Source: Phosphoribacter sp044220725
GTDB taxonomy: Bacteria; Actinomycetota; Actinomycetes; Actinomycetales; Dermatophilaceae
DNA length: 37,407 bases
Assembly (NCBI GenBank): GCA_044220725.1
Contig: JBGAQN010000013.1
Span: forward strand, 1-37,407
Direction: 5' to 3'
Each line of letters opens with the position of its first letter. The first letter of the stretch is position 1. A program made the position numbers and the translations under genes. The notes under the pieces were generated by a model. It made no database searches, was not told the origin of the DNA, and saw only the letters and a program-made list of their open reading frames with translations. Below, piece by piece: positions 15,316 through 24,191 of the stretch.

Positions 15316-16769
15316 CTGGTATGCCGCCCACCCCCAACCCGGCAGCCGCGCCCGGGCCTGGAGCAGACCCACAACACGGCTCCTGGTCGCAAGACGACCG
15401 GATGAACGAGCTGGAGACGACGATGTGGCGCTCCGAGCGCCACCCGCAACACTCGTCGACGATCTGCAGCCTGCTCATCCTCGACTGCGTCCCCGACTGG
15501 GACCGCCTGGTCGCTGCCCATGAGTGGGCCACGTCGCTGGTGCCGCGCTCGCGCCAGCGGGTCGTCGAGCCGCTGGTCCCCACCGGCCCGCCCGTGTGGC
15601 GAACCGATGCGCACTTCGCGCTGAGCTATCACCTGCGCCGGATGCACCAAGGCCCCGACGGGTCGATGGACGGGCTGATGGCGCTCGTCCAGACCTTGGC
15701 GATGGCTCCGTTCGACCGGACCCGGCCCTTGTGGGAGGGCACCCTCATCGAGGGGCTGGAGGGTGGGCGGGCGGCATACCTGCTCAAACTGCACCACTCG
15801 CTGACCGACGGGCTTGGCGCAGTGCAGCTCATGTCGCTCGTCCAGAGCCGCACTCGCGAGCACACCCCTGACAAGCCGACCCGGCCCGAGCCCGACCCAG
15901 CCGAAACACCCGGTAGCGACGATGCACTGTCGGTCACGGTGGAGGGTGCGCGGCATACCCTCAGCCAGGTTCCTAGCATCCTCGCTGCGGCAGCCGACGC
16001 GGGAATATCGTTGGCGCGCAACCCAGGCGGCGCGGCATCCGATGCGCTACGGTTCGCGGCATCGTTGCGTCGGGTGCTCTCGCCACCTCCGGCTCCGGGG
16101 TCCCCGCTACTGCGCCCGCGGGACGGCCGGGTGTGGGTGATGCGGACGTTGGAGTGCCCGTTGGCCGACCTACGCGCGGCAGCCAAGCGGGCCGGAGGAT
16201 CGGTCAACGACGCCTACCTCGCGGCCTTGCTGGGTGGGCTGCGGCGCTACCACGAGCATCACGGCGTCGACATCGACGAGATCCCGATGACGGTGCCGGT
16301 GTCGATGCGACGCAGCGACGACCCGATGGGTGGCAACAAGTTCGCCGGCGCCATGTTGGCGGCGCCGATCGGCATCGTCGACCCCGCCGAACGGGTGGCC
16401 GCGCTGCGGGGAGTCATCCTCGAACAACTCGCTGAACCTGCCCTGGACTCGTTTGCGGTGCTCACCCCCGCCGTCAATCGGATGCCCTCGGCCGTGGGCG
16501 CCGCGGTCATGGGGATGGGTGCCGTGACCGATCTGTCGGCATCGAACATGCCGGGGCTGCCCTACGAGGTCTATATGGCTGGAGCCAAGGTCGAGCGGGT
16601 GTTTCCGTTCGGGCCGCTGCCTGGAGTGGCCATGATGGCCGCGATGCTCACCCACGTCGGGACGTGCTGCATTGGGTTGACCATCGACGGCACGGGGGTG
16701 GCCGACATCGACGTCCTCATGGAATGTATGGACGCTGGGCTCACAGAGGTTCTCGCCATCGGGAGGTAA
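15312..16769 (+). CDS. Wax ester synthase / diacylglycerol acyltransferase (WS/DGAT)
   Basis: 485 residues; ATG 15312 overlaps the previous stop (ATGA). The catalytic HHxxxDG motif is intact as HHSLTDG (His161, His162, Asp166). Further family signatures are LWEGTLIEGLEGGRAAYLLKLHH before it, VNDAYLAALLGGLRRY, and PVSMRRSDDPMGGNKFAGAML. The first 30 residues are Pro-rich and not part of the family, so translation could start at the later ATG near 15403. The enzyme transfers acyl-CoA to diacylglycerol or fatty alcohol, making triacylglycerol or wax ester. As last gene of this operon it would complete a route from glycerol-3-phosphate to storage lipid. Confidence 0.92.
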   Translation: MTGMPPTPNPAAAPGPGADPQHGSWSQDDRMNELETTMWRSERHPQHSSTICSLLILDCVPDWDRLVAAHEWATSLVPRSRQRVVEPLVPTGPPVWRTDAHFALSYHLRRMHQGPDGSMDGLMALVQTLAMAPFDRTRPLWEGTLIEGLEGGRAAYLLKLHHSLTDGLGAVQLMSLVQSRTREHTPDKPTRPEPDPAETPGSDDALSVTVEGARHTLSQVPSILAAAADAGISLARNPGGAASDALRFAASLRRVLSPPPAPGSPLLRPRDGRVWVMRTLECPLADLRAAAKRAGGSVNDAYLAALLGGLRRYHEHHGVDIDEIPMTVPVSMRRSDDPMGGNKFAGAMLAAPIGIVDPAERVAALRGVILEQLAEPALDSFAVLTPAVNRMPSAVGAAVMGMGAVTDLSASNMPGLPYEVYMAGAKVERVFPFGPLPGVAMMAAMLTHVGTCCIGLTIDGTGVADIDVLMECMDAGLTEVLAIGR

Positions 16770-16794
16770 TGCCTTTCCAGCGCTCGGGAGCGTG

Positions 16795-16810
16795 TGGGGA
16801 CTAGTCCCCA
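16795..16810. promoter_or_regulatory. 16-bp palindromic operator candidate upstream of the histidine kinase
   Basis: TGGGGACTAGTCCCCA is a perfect palindrome, 48 bp upstream of the chosen kinase start. The half-site GGGACT matches the half-site known for DosR/DevR-type NarL-family regulators, but without their 2-bp centre. The CCCCA arm can alternatively pair with TGGGG at 16815-16819, leaving a TACC loop. A binding site for the response regulator encoded opposite is the simplest reading. Confidence 0.5.
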
Positions 16811-16857
16811 TACCTGGGGTCTCGACGTCACCGGCGTTGGAGACCAGAATCGAGGTC

Positions 16858-18198
16858 GTGTCCGATGTTTCTCCCCTGGTGCCGCGACTCGCCCACCGCC
16901 TTCCCGGTGTGGGCGCGTGGGCGCGGGTGCAAAGATTAGTCGGCGAATGGGGGCTTGGAGGGAAGTTGCCCACGACTGTGGAGGGCGTCGAAGCGGCAAT
17001 CGTTCTCGTCCTCATCGGGTTGTGGGCACTCAATGTGCTCCAGTTGTCCTTGGCGTCACCCACGGCGATAGAACATTCGACAGATCCGCAGGGCAGCGCG
17101 CTGCTCATCGCCATCGGGCTCGGGCGACTCGCGGTCTGGGGCGTCGTCGTCGTCCGTTCCCGGAACGTCGCCGTGACGTGGGCTATCGTCACCGACGTGG
17201 CGTTCGGCGCCGCGCTCCTCATCGTCCAATCGCGTCTGATCGAGCCTTCCCTCTATCACTCCTGGGGTGCCTGGGCTTATGCAATCACCGTTTCGTGCGC
17301 ATTCTGGGCTGGTATCGGGCTGACCCGCATGTGGCAGTCGATGCTCGCCGGACTTGTGTGCATGGCGGCATACCTCGTCGGGATCCTGCCAGGCAGTTAC
17401 GCGGCTGGTGACCCGGTGACGCCCATCACGAACTCCGCGGCATACCTCGCCTTTGCGGTCCTGGGGCACGCTGGGGCGAGATACCTGCGACGCCTCGCTA
17501 CGGATGCTGATCGCGCCCGTATCGAGGCGGCCTCCACCGCGCGGGAGTTGGAACGGGACCGGCACCGCCGACTCTTGCACGACCAGGCCACGGTCTTGCA
17601 GTTGCTCGCGCGAGGCGAGAGCGACCCGGACCTTGAATTGGCGCTTCGGCGCCAAGCGGCAGTGGGTGCGGCCGAGATTCGGGTCTTTCTCTCGGGGCCT
17701 CCCAGAGGCCGGTCCGGCGCCCGCGACCTGGCCACTGTGGTCCGAGGGGCCGCCCGGCCGTTCAGTGACCTCCCCCTGACCCTGAACGTCGAGCTGGGCG
17801 ACGAGGTGAGTCTGGACCCCGGCGTCTCGCGCGCCCTCTCTCGCGCACTGGCCACGGTCTTCCACAACGTGAGGGTGCACGCGCAGGCGCAATCCGTTGT
17901 CGTCCATGCAGATTCGTTGGCTGGCGAGTGGGAGGTCGTCATCAGGGACGACGGCGTTGGCTTCAATCTCGACACGACACCGTTGGGCTTCGGGCTCGGC
18001 GAGCAGGTGGTCGCCGCGCTCAACGAACATGGCTGTCGAGTCGCCCTGGACTCCGTCCCCGGGGAGGGGACCACGGTCACGCTCGGGGGCTTGGTCAGCC
18101 CTAGTCCTCGCTTGCCAGGTCCTCCCGGCCCACTCCCAGCAGGCGCTCCAGGTCAGCAGGCGAGTGATCTCGCAGATAGCTCGCGAACTTCCGGTTGA
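16858..18198 (+). CDS. NarL-type sensor histidine kinase
   Basis: 446 residues from GTG 16858. An in-frame GTG at 16792 would place the palindrome inside the gene; neither start has a well-spaced ribosome-binding site. About five membrane helices (residues 45-205) precede a short dimerisation region with candidate phospho-His241 in RRLLHDQATVLQLLA. The ATPase domain has a weak N-box (HNVRVHAQAQSVVV), IRDDGVGFN and GFGLGEQVVAAL. The final 31 residues or so (after VTLGG) are Pro/Gly/Ala-rich and lie antisense to the response-regulator gene, as if the natural stop had been lost. It should autophosphorylate in response to an unknown membrane signal and pass phosphate to the convergent regulator. 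Confidence 0.8.
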   Translation: MSDVSPLVPRLAHRLPGVGAWARVQRLVGEWGLGGKLPTTVEGVEAAIVLVLIGLWALNVLQLSLASPTAIEHSTDPQGSALLIAIGLGRLAVWGVVVVRSRNVAVTWAIVTDVAFGAALLIVQSRLIEPSLYHSWGAWAYAITVSCAFWAGIGLTRMWQSMLAGLVCMAAYLVGILPGSYAAGDPVTPITNSAAYLAFAVLGHAGARYLRRLATDADRARIEAASTARELERDRHRRLLHDQATVLQLLARGESDPDLELALRRQAAVGAAEIRVFLSGPPRGRSGARDLATVVRGAARPFSDLPLTLNVELGDEVSLDPGVSRALSRALATVFHNVRVHAQAQSVVVHADSLAGEWEVVIRDDGVGFNLDTTPLGFGLGEQVVAALNEHGCRVALDSVPGEGTTVTLGGLVSPSPRLPGPPGPLPAGAPGQQASDLADSSRTSG

Positions 18199-18781
18199 CC
18201 TCGGACATGTATTCCTCGACGGTCTTGGGCGACAGGTACATGTCCGATGCGATCGATCGATAGGACTGCCCACGGGCTCGGGCGCGGAGCACTTCCAACT
18301 GACGAGGCGTCAGGCCCGGCATGGCATCGCGGCGCTGAAACACCTCGGCCAATCCTGTGAGGGCCGTCGTCATGACCAGGCCGCCGGATTGCACCGTGGC
18401 AATCGCTGCCGTCAGGGTCGGCAAAGACTCGGACTTGTGGACGATTCCCCGGGCGCCAGCTGCCAGGCAGGCCGCCAAGACGTGCCTGCGGCGTTCGTTG
18501 GTGTAGATGAGGACGGGATATCCAGCCGTCGACACCGCCCGAACGGCCGGGACTCCCTGCTCCCCAATCCGCGCCAGGCTGGGGCCGGTCAACCACAGGT
18601 CAAGGAGCACCACGTCAGCTCGGGGAGATTCGCCGAGAAATGCCTCCACGGAGCGGAAACTCCCTGCCACCTCGACGCCCGGGAGCAATCGGGCGATCCC
18701 TTCGCGAATGAGCGTGTCGTCGTCAACGCACGCGATCCGCACCGGCCTCGCGTCCCTCGTTTCGCCGTTCGTGTCGACCAT
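18101..18781 (-). CDS. NarL/LuxR-family response regulator
   Basis: 226 residues from ATG at 18781, ten residues before the receiver domain. A GTG at 18841 would add 20 polar residues. Receiver: acidic cluster VDDD (Asp20-22), phosphoacceptor Asp61 in VVLLDLWL, Thr94 in IYTNE and Lys116 in VHKSE. LuxR-type helix-turn-helix at the C-terminus: GLTPRQLEVLRARARGQSYR, then SIASDMYLSPKTVEEYMSEV. It is the evident partner of the convergent kinase and shares 98 bp of coding DNA with it at the 3' ends. A candidate binding site is the palindrome at 16795-16810. Confidence 0.92.
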   Translation of the reverse strand: MVDTNGETRDARPVRIACVDDDTLIREGIARLLPGVEVAGSFRSVEAFLGESPRADVVLLDLWLTGPSLARIGEQGVPAVRAVSTAGYPVLIYTNERRRHVLAACLAAGARGIVHKSESLPTLTAAIATVQSGGLVMTTALTGLAEVFQRRDAMPGLTPRQLEVLRARARGQSYRSIASDMYLSPKTVEEYMSEVNRKFASYLRDHSPADLERLLGVGREDLASED

Positions 18782-19020
18782 GATCGTGTCCCCGTTCCCC
18801 GGATGGCCGTTTACCACCGGTCCATCTTCGCCGACGGTCACCGGGCGGCACCACGGGCCTTTCCCGGGGTTTGTGGATCTCCGAGGTTGTGCCAGGCTGA
18901 GGGATGGCAGGCGGGGTTGGGTATTGTCCGCTGTTGGCAGACCGGACGGGGCCCTTCAGTTCCCGTCGGAGGCTGGTCGGGTCGGCTTTCGGCGATTCGA
19001 TATCGAACGGGAGGATCGGG

Positions 19021-19818
19021 ATGGTCGCCACCATGGTGGTGGGCTGGGCCTCGGATCGCGGCGCCGTTCGGCAACTCAACGAGGACCAGGTTTTCGCCGG
19101 GAAGCGGTTGTTCGTCGTGGCCGACGGCATGGGTGGACATGCTGCGGGAGACGTCGCCAGTGAGATGGCGGTCGACGCGATGGCCGCTCTCGATGTCCAG
19201 CCCGAGGAGATCCGCCCCGAAGACGTCATTGCGGCGCTCGTGCATGCGAACAACGCCATCGTCGCGGCGGCGGAGGGGACCAGTCGCTGGGGGATGGGCA
19301 CGACTGTGGCAGGTCTGGCCATGGTCCGGGTCGGCGGGTCCCCGCACTGGGCCGTGTTCAACGTCGGTGACTCCCGCGTCTACCGGTTCTACGGCGACGA
19401 GTTGGCTCGGGCGACAATCGACCACTCGGAGGTCGAAGAACTCCTGTTGGCGGGTCGGATCACGACCAGCGAGGCGCGTCACCATCCGGACCGCAACATC
19501 ATCACGCGCTCGTTGGGCACGACCCCGCCGCCGCAGGTCGACCTCTGGGTGACGCCTCCAGTCCCCGGAGAGCGGTTCCTGCTGTGCTCCGACGGCTTGG
19601 TCACCGAAGTCGAGGACGCCGAGATCGCCGGCGTCCTGAGCCGAACGACCGACCCGGACGCGGCGGCGAAAGCGCTCATCGGGCTCGCCCTAGAACGAGG
19701 CGCGCGCGACAACGTCACGGTTCTCGTCGTCGACGTCACGCCAAGCGACGACGACGTGCTTGCTACCGCTGTGGTGACGACGCTCCCTCGGGGACAGCTG
19801 GGAAAGGCGCAGGGATGA
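19021..19818 (+). CDS. PP2C-family Ser/Thr protein phosphatase
   Basis: 265 residues from ATG 19021, six bases after a strong GGGAGG (19009-19014). The frame is open 39 codons further upstream, but that part does not resemble the family. The metal-binding and core motifs are complete: GAVRQLNEDQ, VVADGMGGHAAGDVAS, FNVGDSRVYRF, LLCSDGLVTEV and ARDNVTVLVVDV. It has no membrane segment, unlike PstP of mycobacteria, so it is probably cytoplasmic. First gene of the long signalling/surface cluster, it should reverse phosphorylation by the kinase two genes downstream. Its stop overlaps the next start (ATGA). Confidence 0.93.
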   Translation: MVATMVVGWASDRGAVRQLNEDQVFAGKRLFVVADGMGGHAAGDVASEMAVDAMAALDVQPEEIRPEDVIAALVHANNAIVAAAEGTSRWGMGTTVAGLAMVRVGGSPHWAVFNVGDSRVYRFYGDELARATIDHSEVEELLLAGRITTSEARHHPDRNIITRSLGTTPPPQVDLWVTPPVPGERFLLCSDGLVTEVEDAEIAGVLSRTTDPDAAAKALIGLALERGARDNVTVLVVDVTPSDDDVLATAVVTTLPRGQLGKAQG

Positions 19819-21662
19819 CCATGGAGACACGACTGGCGGCCATGTATCGCCCCGGCCAGTGGGTTGGAGTGTCCGGGGAGGGGCTGTGCGTGTTGCTACA
19901 CGCCGACATCGACCACCCCCTCGTCGTTCCCCTGCACGACTGTGTGTCCGGTGGGGCCAGCATCGACGAGGTGCTCGAGGTCATCCTCGCCGAGGGCCTG
20001 CGCACGACAGGGGCGTTCGCGATCGCTCAGATCGACGGTGCTCAGATCCGGACCGTTGCCCGCGGAGATGTTGTCGCCGACGTGACGGACGAGTCCGGCG
20101 AGACGGTTCGGATCCAGATGCAGGGCGGTCTGTGGGCCGACCAGAGCACCCCGGGGGTCGGTGTGCTGCTCAGGCCGTTGGACGTCGAACCCTCCGGGCC
20201 GTCGCTGCCGGTGCGTTCTGGCATCGTCAGGGTTTCGGCCCTCGGACTCGGCCGGGTGTCCGGGATGGCGGGGCGCGCTGCCTGGGACCGGATGAGCGCC
20301 GCCGATCCAGCGGGGGCGGTCGAGTCGCCACGTCCTGGTGAGTCGCGTAGCGTTGGTGAGTCCCCGAGTGCTGGTGAGTCCCCGAGTGCTGGGGGACCGG
20401 CGGAGGCTGGGGAGGAGGCAATCGAAGTCGATCCCGGTCACGCCGGTGAGGCGGCTTTCGACACTCAGCTGTGGTCGGCGCTGCCCCCAGCAGCCTCCCA
20501 GCGACCGGATGCCGGGGCTCTGCTGGAGGGTGAGCACGGTGCAGGGCCCCGGGACGGTCTTGCTGCAGCCGCCGCCGCGTCCTCGCCCTACGGTGCGGCC
20601 GCTGCAGCTGGCCAGCAGCCCGAGGCGGGCGAGGACGGTGACATCGCCGACGATGCCTTTGACGACTTACTCAAGCACACGATGATGCAGCGGCCCCAGC
20701 TCGTGGCCGAGGTCGGCGACGCGCCGTCCGAAGCCCAGGGCCCGGTGAGTGAGGACGGCGAAGGTGCGGCGGGCGGCATACCGCTGGGCGTGGCCCCTGG
20801 CATCGATGGGCGGACCCTCGGACCGGACGACTGGCCGGACGTGAACGCCGAGTCGGCCGCGGCTCCTGCCGCGCCGCTGGTCGATCCACGCGTTGTCCCG
20901 CCCCCACCCGCGGGCCCCAACATCATCGATGCCATTCCCGACTTCAGCGACATCTTCTCGCCGCCGCCGCCGGTGCCAGCGAAACGGCCCGCATCCTCAG
21001 CGCCCGCCCCGGCAGCGCCGTCCTCCGCGTCCTTCCCACCCGCCTCCGCTGTCTCGCCCACCGCGTCCGTTCCGGCCAGCGGCGCCGCTGCGCCAGATGT
21101 CCTAGCGCCGGCGAACGGCAACTCATCCGGCGCCCCACGGACCGATCTCACGGTCAATCGCTCGATGCTCGTCGGTGCCGGCGGAACCGCTCGGTCGGCC
21201 GCCCCCGAGGTCCAAGCGGGACGCTGTCCGAACGGCCACTTGAGTCCGGCACACGCCGCCGTATGCCGCGTGTGCGGGGTCGCTCTCCCGGCCCAGAATG
21301 CGATCTGGGTGCCTCGCCCAATTCTCGGTCGGCTCGTCTTCAGCAACGGCGACCTGGTCACCCTGGACCGGGGGTTGATCCTCGGACGAGCGCCCTACCT
21401 ACCCGCCGGGCACAGCGGCGAGCAGCCCAACCTCGTCAAGCTCACAGACCCGACGCTCGAGGTGAGCAGCCAACATCTCGAGGTGCGGCTCGATCACTGG
21501 TATGTGCTCGTCGTGGACCTCGGGTCCACGAATGGGACGCTCGTCACCTTGCCGGGCCAGCAGCCGCTGCGGCTGCGACCGGGCACCCCCCAACCAATCG
21601 AGGGAGGCACGGTCGTCAACCTCGCCGAGGTGCTGAGCTTCACCTTCGAGGTGACGGCGTGA
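19815..21662 (+). CDS. FHA-domain protein with zinc ribbon and long disordered middle
   Basis: 615 residues from ATG 19815. An N-terminal globular region of about 155 residues (MYRPGQWVGVSGEGLCVLLH onward) is not recognised. A low-complexity Ala/Pro/Gly/Ser middle, about residues 165-455, includes three 18-nt repeats. Then comes a zinc-ribbon-like CPNGH...CRVCG near residue 480, and a C-terminal FHA domain: LILGRAPYL, VSSQHLEVR and DLGSTNGTLV. FHA domains bind phosphothreonine, so this is a likely adaptor for the kinase encoded next, to which it is coupled by a stop/start overlap (GTGA). The disordered middle may itself be a kinase target. Confidence 0.88.
   Translation: MTMETRLAAMYRPGQWVGVSGEGLCVLLHADIDHPLVVPLHDCVSGGASIDEVLEVILAEGLRTTGAFAIAQIDGAQIRTVARGDVVADVTDESGETVRIQMQGGLWADQSTPGVGVLLRPLDVEPSGPSLPVRSGIVRVSALGLGRVSGMAGRAAWDRMSAADPAGAVESPRPGESRSVGESPSAGESPSAGGPAEAGEEAIEVDPGHAGEAAFDTQLWSALPPAASQRPDAGALLEGEHGAGPRDGLAAAAAASSPYGAAAAAGQQPEAGEDGDIADDAFDDLLKHTMMQRPQLVAEVGDAPSEAQGPVSEDGEGAAGGIPLGVAPGIDGRTLGPDDWPDVNAESAAAPAAPLVDPRVVPPPPAGPNIIDAIPDFSDIFSPPPPVPAKRPASSAPAPAAPSSASFPPASAVSPTASVPASGAAAPDVLAPANGNSSGAPRTDLTVNRSMLVGAGGTARSAAPEVQAGRCPNGHLSPAHAAVCRVCGVALPAQNAIWVPRPILGRLVFSNGDLVTLDRGLILGRAPYLPAGHSGEQPNLVKLTDPTLEVSSQHLEVRLDHWYVLVVDLGSTNGTLVTLPGQQPLRLRPGTPQPIEGGTVVNLAEVLSFTFEVTA
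20337..20390 (+). repeat. Three 18-nt tandem repeats in the FHA-protein linker
   Basis: GGTGAGTCCCCGAGTGCT occurs twice in a row (20355-20390) after a diverged first copy (20337-20354). In frame they encode repeated Gly-Glu-Ser-(Pro/Arg)-Ser-(Ala/Val), an extendable linker. Confidence 0.85.
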
Positions 21663-23470
21663 CCGCTGGCGCGATGCCGGCGCTGCCGGGCTTCACTGCG
21701 GTCGAGCACCTGGGGTCCGGTGGGTATGCCGATGTCTACCTCTACGAGCAGCACACCCCGCGGCGCCGGGTTGCGGTCAAACTGCTCCGGGAGCAAGGGC
21801 TGTCGGCCAAACTGGTCGACCAGTTCATGTCCGAGGCGAATGCCATGGCCGAGCTTGCCCATCCGCATATCGTCCCGGTCTACTCGACGGGTCAGGCACC
21901 AGACGGGCGACCCTACATCGCCATGATGTACTACCCGCCGCCCAGCCTCGCGGAGCGGGCTGCCCACGAGCGGTTCGGCGTGAGCGAGGTGCTTCGCATC
22001 GGCATCCAGATCGGCAGCGCCATCGAGACCGCCCACCGGGCGGACATTCTCCACCGAGACATCAAGCCCGCTAATATCCTCGTCAGCCCCTACGGACAGC
22101 CCGGGTTGACCGACTTCGGGATCGCGGCCCGCATCGCCGAGGCCGATGACGATGACCAAGGCCTGTCGGTGCCGTGGTCGCCACCGGAAGTTGTTTTCGG
22201 CACGGCCGCCGCACGTCCGTCGAGCGACGTCTACTCGTTGGCCGCGACGCTGTGGCACCTGCTCGTCGGGCGCTCGCCGTTTGAGAATCCGGGCGGTTCG
22301 GGGAATTCGCAGTGGGACCTCATGCAGCGGATCCGGGATCTGCCCGCACCGTCCACGGGGCTGCACATCCCCGGCTCTTTGGACCGGCTGCTGCGCCAGA
22401 CGATGGCCAAGGACCCGGGGCAACGTCCCCGGCGGGCGATGGACTTCGTCATGGCCCTCCAGGCCATCGAACAGGAGGAGCGGCTGCCACGTACCGAAGC
22501 TGTCGTCCTCGACGAGCGAGCCACGTCCGCGGCCTCGGGGCCTCGGGGGGCGAGCGGGCCGTCCGGGCCCAGCAGGCCGGTCGGACCGTCGGGGGCCAAC
22601 GGGCCGGCCGCAACCAGCTGGCCGGGCGGGTCGGCCGGGCGAGGGGCCAGTGCCGCGCAGCGATCCGGGCCAGGGGCTACGGGCGCCGAGTCAACCCGGC
22701 TGCGCAGCCCCATGCGCGTGTCGCCGACGACGGCTGCGCCGGACGCCGCGTCGTCAGCACACGCGGATGAGACACGTCGACGGCTCGCCCCCGTCTCGCC
22801 CGATGCTCCTGGGCCTGCGGGCGGTCCGGTCCCGCCTTCTGGCCTGAGCCCGACCAGCGCCTCGGACCCGTCGGAGCGGTGGGGCGCTAGCCCAGCCGCA
22901 CGACCACCCGCGGAAGCGGCAACCCAACGACGGGGCGCGACCGGCCAGGGCCTCGGCAGTCCCCAGCGTGCCGAAGCCCGCCGACCCGAGGCGCCGACGA
23001 TGCGGCGGCATACCGTGTCCGACCCGGCCGAACCGCTTGACAGTGCCGACGATGCACCTCGTCCGCGCTACGGCGTCATCGCCCTGGCCGTGGGGCTGTT
23101 GGTGGTCGCCGTCGTCGCCGGCGTCCTGCTCGCCAAGACCGGCCGCGGGCAAGCCCAGGTGGTGGTGACGACTCCAGCGGTCACCCAGAATCCTGCTCTG
23201 CCGGGTGATTCCATCCCCCCCGGCCCGGTCACCGTCACCGCGAAACGCAGTGGGACGACGGTGACTTTCTCATGGACATATTCGGCCGCCCTCACCTCCG
23301 ACACCTTTCTGTGGCGCACGCCAGATGGACGGGCGGTTGGAAAAGCCGACAAAGCTACCTACGTCACGGAGGTGCCGTCGGGCACCCAGTTGTGCCTGGA
23401 GGTCAAAGTGGTTCGTGCCGACGGATCGAATGCCGCCCCAACGTGGTCGGCTCCGGGGTGTTCCTCGTGA
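21659..23470 (+). CDS. Transmembrane Ser/Thr protein kinase with fibronectin-like outer domain
   Basis: 603 residues from GTG 21659, overlapping the previous stop. Kinase domain about residues 10-275: GSGGYADVYLY, VAVKLL, HRDIKPANIL (His132, Asp134), DFG, and SPPE in place of the usual APE. A Ser/Pro/Gly-rich juxtamembrane linker (about 285-470) leads to one membrane helix (YGVIALAVGLLVVAVVAGVLL). About 105 outer residues resemble a single fibronectin-III-like fold (PPGPVTVTAKRSGTTVTFSW) with two Cys. The outer domain echoes the fibronectin repeats of the giant surface protein two genes downstream, suggesting the kinase senses that protein or the same ligand. Coupled by overlap to the next gene. 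Confidence 0.92.
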   Translation: MTAGAMPALPGFTAVEHLGSGGYADVYLYEQHTPRRRVAVKLLREQGLSAKLVDQFMSEANAMAELAHPHIVPVYSTGQAPDGRPYIAMMYYPPPSLAERAAHERFGVSEVLRIGIQIGSAIETAHRADILHRDIKPANILVSPYGQPGLTDFGIAARIAEADDDDQGLSVPWSPPEVVFGTAAARPSSDVYSLAATLWHLLVGRSPFENPGGSGNSQWDLMQRIRDLPAPSTGLHIPGSLDRLLRQTMAKDPGQRPRRAMDFVMALQAIEQEERLPRTEAVVLDERATSAASGPRGASGPSGPSRPVGPSGANGPAATSWPGGSAGRGASAAQRSGPGATGAESTRLRSPMRVSPTTAAPDAASSAHADETRRRLAPVSPDAPGPAGGPVPPSGLSPTSASDPSERWGASPAARPPAEAATQRRGATGQGLGSPQRAEARRPEAPTMRRHTVSDPAEPLDSADDAPRPRYGVIALAVGLLVVAVVAGVLLAKTGRGQAQVVVTTPAVTQNPALPGDSIPPGPVTVTAKRSGTTVTFSWTYSAALTSDTFLWRTPDGRAVGKADKATYVTEVPSGTQLCLEVKVVRADGSNAAPTWSAPGCSS

Positions 23471-24165
23471 CCGACGCCCAGACCGGCGCCGTGCTCGATT
23501 TCTGTGGCGAGGAGTATGCCGTGCAGCCCGGCGAGACGCTCGTCTTGGGCCGGGAGGGCGATGTCGTCCTCGACGACAATCCCTTCCTGCACCGCAGATT
23601 CCTCGAACTCAGCCATGTGCAAGGGGTGTGGTGGCTGGCGAACATCGGCAACCACCTCTCCGCCACCGTTGCGGACGGCGCCGGCGGCGTCAACGCCTGG
23701 TTGCCTCCGGGGGCCCGAATGCCGGTCGTTTTCGCACAGACCGTCGTCTGGTTCACCGCCGGGCCGACGACCTACGAATTCGAAGTCAGGCTGCCGACCG
23801 CACCCTACGAACCGAGTTCGCCGAGGTCCGAGCAAGAGCACGGCACGACGACCATCGGACGGGTGACCCTGACTCCAGACCAGCGTCTGCTGCTGGTGGC
23901 CCTGTGTGAGCGGGCTCTGGTCAAGGGTGAACCTGGCGCGTCGAGCATCCCGGCCTCCAGCGAAGCAGCGGCTCGATTGGGCTGGACCTTGACACGGTTC
24001 AACCGCAAGATCGACAACGTCTGCCAGAAGCTCACAAACGCCGGGGTGCGCGGGTTGCATGGCAGCACCGACAAGCTGGCCTCCTCGCGGCGCGCCCGGC
24101 TCGTCGAATACGCCCTCGCGACTCGATTGGTGACCCGGCAAGATCTTGCGCTCCTGCCGCGCTGA
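23467..24165 (+). CDS. FHA-like / helix-turn-helix regulator
   Basis: 232 residues from GTG 23467, overlapping the kinase stop. The N-terminal 100 residues have the FHA pattern (TLVLGREGDVVLDDNPFLHR, then WWLANIGN), but the usual Ser-x-x-His is degenerate, so phosphopeptide binding is uncertain. The C-terminal part (about 120-232) looks like a winged or helix-turn-helix DNA-binding domain: LTPDQRLLLVALCERAL, ASSEAAARLGWTLTRFNRKI and DNVCQKL. The combination recalls phosphothreonine-responsive regulators such as EmbR, though domain order and sequence differ. Being next to the giant surface-protein gene, it is the obvious candidate regulator of that gene. Confidence 0.75.
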   Translation: MTDAQTGAVLDFCGEEYAVQPGETLVLGREGDVVLDDNPFLHRRFLELSHVQGVWWLANIGNHLSATVADGAGGVNAWLPPGARMPVVFAQTVVWFTAGPTTYEFEVRLPTAPYEPSSPRSEQEHGTTTIGRVTLTPDQRLLLVALCERALVKGEPGASSIPASSEAAARLGWTLTRFNRKIDNVCQKLTNAGVRGLHGSTDKLASSRRARLVEYALATRLVTRQDLALLPR

Positions 24166-24191
24166 GCGGGAATCGCCGATGTCCGGCGCGC

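Noticed and set aside
16792..16857. Earlier GTG start of the histidine kinase at 16792
   Set aside because: It would put a perfect palindrome inside the coding region, lacks a ribosome-binding site, and adds 22 residues with no family support. Not fully excluded.
17446..20774. A 3.3-kb gap with no copy of the iterated GTATGCC motif
   Set aside because: With a mean spacing near 0.7 kb and 55 sites, one gap of this size is not clearly improbable.
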